Positions 36,527 to 37,294 of a DNA stretch of 37,294 nt are shown here, in pieces; within the stretch, counting starts at the first letter, position 1, and every line of letters begins with the position of its first letter. This DNA comes from Desulfuromonadales bacterium (GTDB lineage: Bacteria > Desulfobacterota > Desulfuromonadia > Desulfuromonadales > BM103), in NCBI GenBank assembly GCA_027065695.1, contig JAMONP010000043.1, positions 1 to 37,294 on the forward strand. Direction: 5' to 3'. The notes beneath the pieces were generated by a model. It was not told the origin of the DNA. It saw only the letters and a program-made list of their open reading frames with translations, and made no database searches. The translations under genes were made by a program, and so were the position numbers.

Positions 36527-37294
36527 ATGAAATCACGCAAGTATTCCCAAGAAACCCACTTGGTCCAGCTCGGCGTAGGTGTCGATGAACGGACCGGGGC
36601 GATCAGCCCTCCGATTCACCTGAGTGCAACTTACCGCCATCCAGGAGTTGGAGAATCGACCGGTTATGACTACACCCGCTCGATAAACCCGACTAGAGAG
36701 ATCCTTGAGAAAGGGCTGGCAGAACTTGAGGGCGGTGCTCGCGGGCTGGCCTTTTCCTCTGGAATGGCTGCTTTGACCACCTTCTTCCTGCACTTCTCCA
36801 AGGGTGATCATCTAGTTGTCAGCGAGGACCTCTACGGCGGCACCTATCGTGTTCTCGACCAGATTTTTGCCAATTTCGGACTCACCGTTACCTATGTCGA
36901 CACAACTGATACAGCAGCTGTCGCAAAAGCCATTGCCGAGCATACCAAGGCCCTGCTGGTCGAGACTCCGGGTAATCCTCTGCTCGGCATCGCTGATCTT
37001 GCAGCACTTGGTAAACTCTGTCGCGAGCGCAAACTGCTCTTTGCCGTTGATAACACTTTTTTGAGCCCGATACTGCAACGGCCCTTTGAATTTGGGGCCG
37101 ACGTTGTCATATACAGTGCAACCAAATACCTTGGTGGCCACAATGATCTCTGTGCCGGTGTCCTGGTAGCCCGTGAAGAAGCTCTCGGTGATCGGCTTTA
37201 TTTCCTGCAAAACTCAACCGGAGGCATTCTACCACCACTTGACTGCTGGCTGCTGCTACGCAGCCTCAAAACCCTGTCATTACGCATCGAACGG
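36527..37294 (+). CDS. Cystathionine gamma-synthase / Met-Cys PLP lyase family, 5' part
   Basis: The first 256 codons of a Cys/Met-metabolism PLP enzyme; the gene runs off the window end. ATG 36527 is preceded by GGAGG 4 bases upstream. Segments are ISPPIHLSATYRHP, YDYTRSINPTREILEKGLAELEGG, the FSSGMAALTT cofactor loop, the VETPGNP region, the VDNTFLSP Asp and the Schiff-base Lys200 in YSATKYLGGHND. This family includes cystathionine gamma-synthase (MetB), cystathionine lyases and homoserine sulfhydrylases, which cannot be separated with confidence from this part. Next to cysK it may join cysteine to homocysteine, in either direction. Confidence 0.9.
   Translation, partial: MKSRKYSQETHLVQLGVGVDERTGAISPPIHLSATYRHPGVGESTGYDYTRSINPTREILEKGLAELEGGARGLAFSSGMAALTTFFLHFSKGDHLVVSEDLYGGTYRVLDQIFANFGLTVTYVDTTDTAAVAKAIAEHTKALLVETPGNPLLGIADLAALGKLCRERKLLFAVDNTFLSPILQRPFEFGADVVIYSATKYLGGHNDLCAGVLVAREEALGDRLYFLQNSTGGILPPLDCWLLLRSLKTLSLRIER

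Overview
The window is ordinary-looking chromosome from a Gram-negative, probably anaerobic bacterium. I would place it in the Desulfuromonadia (Geobacter/Desulfuromonas relatives; formerly Deltaproteobacteria). The clues are a MshEN-receiver protein, a DinG helicase with an N-terminal JAMM domain, sigma-54 control, a plant-type glutamate-cysteine ligase, and dispersed palindromic repeats in the gaps. This assignment is an inference from gene content, not a database match. I see no phage, insertion sequence, CRISPR array, tRNA or rRNA.

Layout. (1) 1-6430, minus strand: a sigma-54-dependent activator, then two Hsp20 chaperones, ClpB and a MshEN-receiver protein. A near-consensus -24/-12 promoter and a cluster of TTGCGAC half-sites lie between the activator and the first hsp20. 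This looks like a self-contained stress-chaperone circuit. (2) 6709-14866, plus strand: a JAMM-DinG helicase fusion, a PLP aminotransferase, glutamate-cysteine ligase and transketolase, with structured intergenic DNA. (3) 15234-21270: glutamate synthase gltB-gltD. (4) 21323-24498: an OmpR-type response regulator and histidine kinase, then a four-unit 11-bp direct repeat, a -10 box and a compact hairpin/terminator unit that looks like a regulated small RNA, then an outer-membrane beta-barrel. (5) 24542-29952: an MFS transporter divergent from a ChbG/YdjC-type deacetylase overlapping a glycosyltransferase, then a membrane sensor-like protein fused to a DEDDh exonuclease. (6) 30268-35287: a branched-chain amino-acid ABC transporter, livK-H-M-G-F, interrupted by two palindromic repeats and a terminator-like hairpin. 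(7) 35554-37294: cysK and the start of a cystathionine gamma-synthase-family gene, with an IscR-like operator over the cysK -35 box.

Common themes are nitrogen and sulfur amino-acid metabolism (gltBD, livKHMGF, cysK/metB-like, gshA, aminotransferase) and stress control. The points most worth a second look are the candidate small RNA with anti-Shine-Dalgarno loops (about 23393-23464), the sigma-54 chaperone circuit, the sensor-exonuclease and JAMM-helicase fusions, the 18-bp perfect palindrome ahead of clpB, and the repeat families placed in operon gaps.
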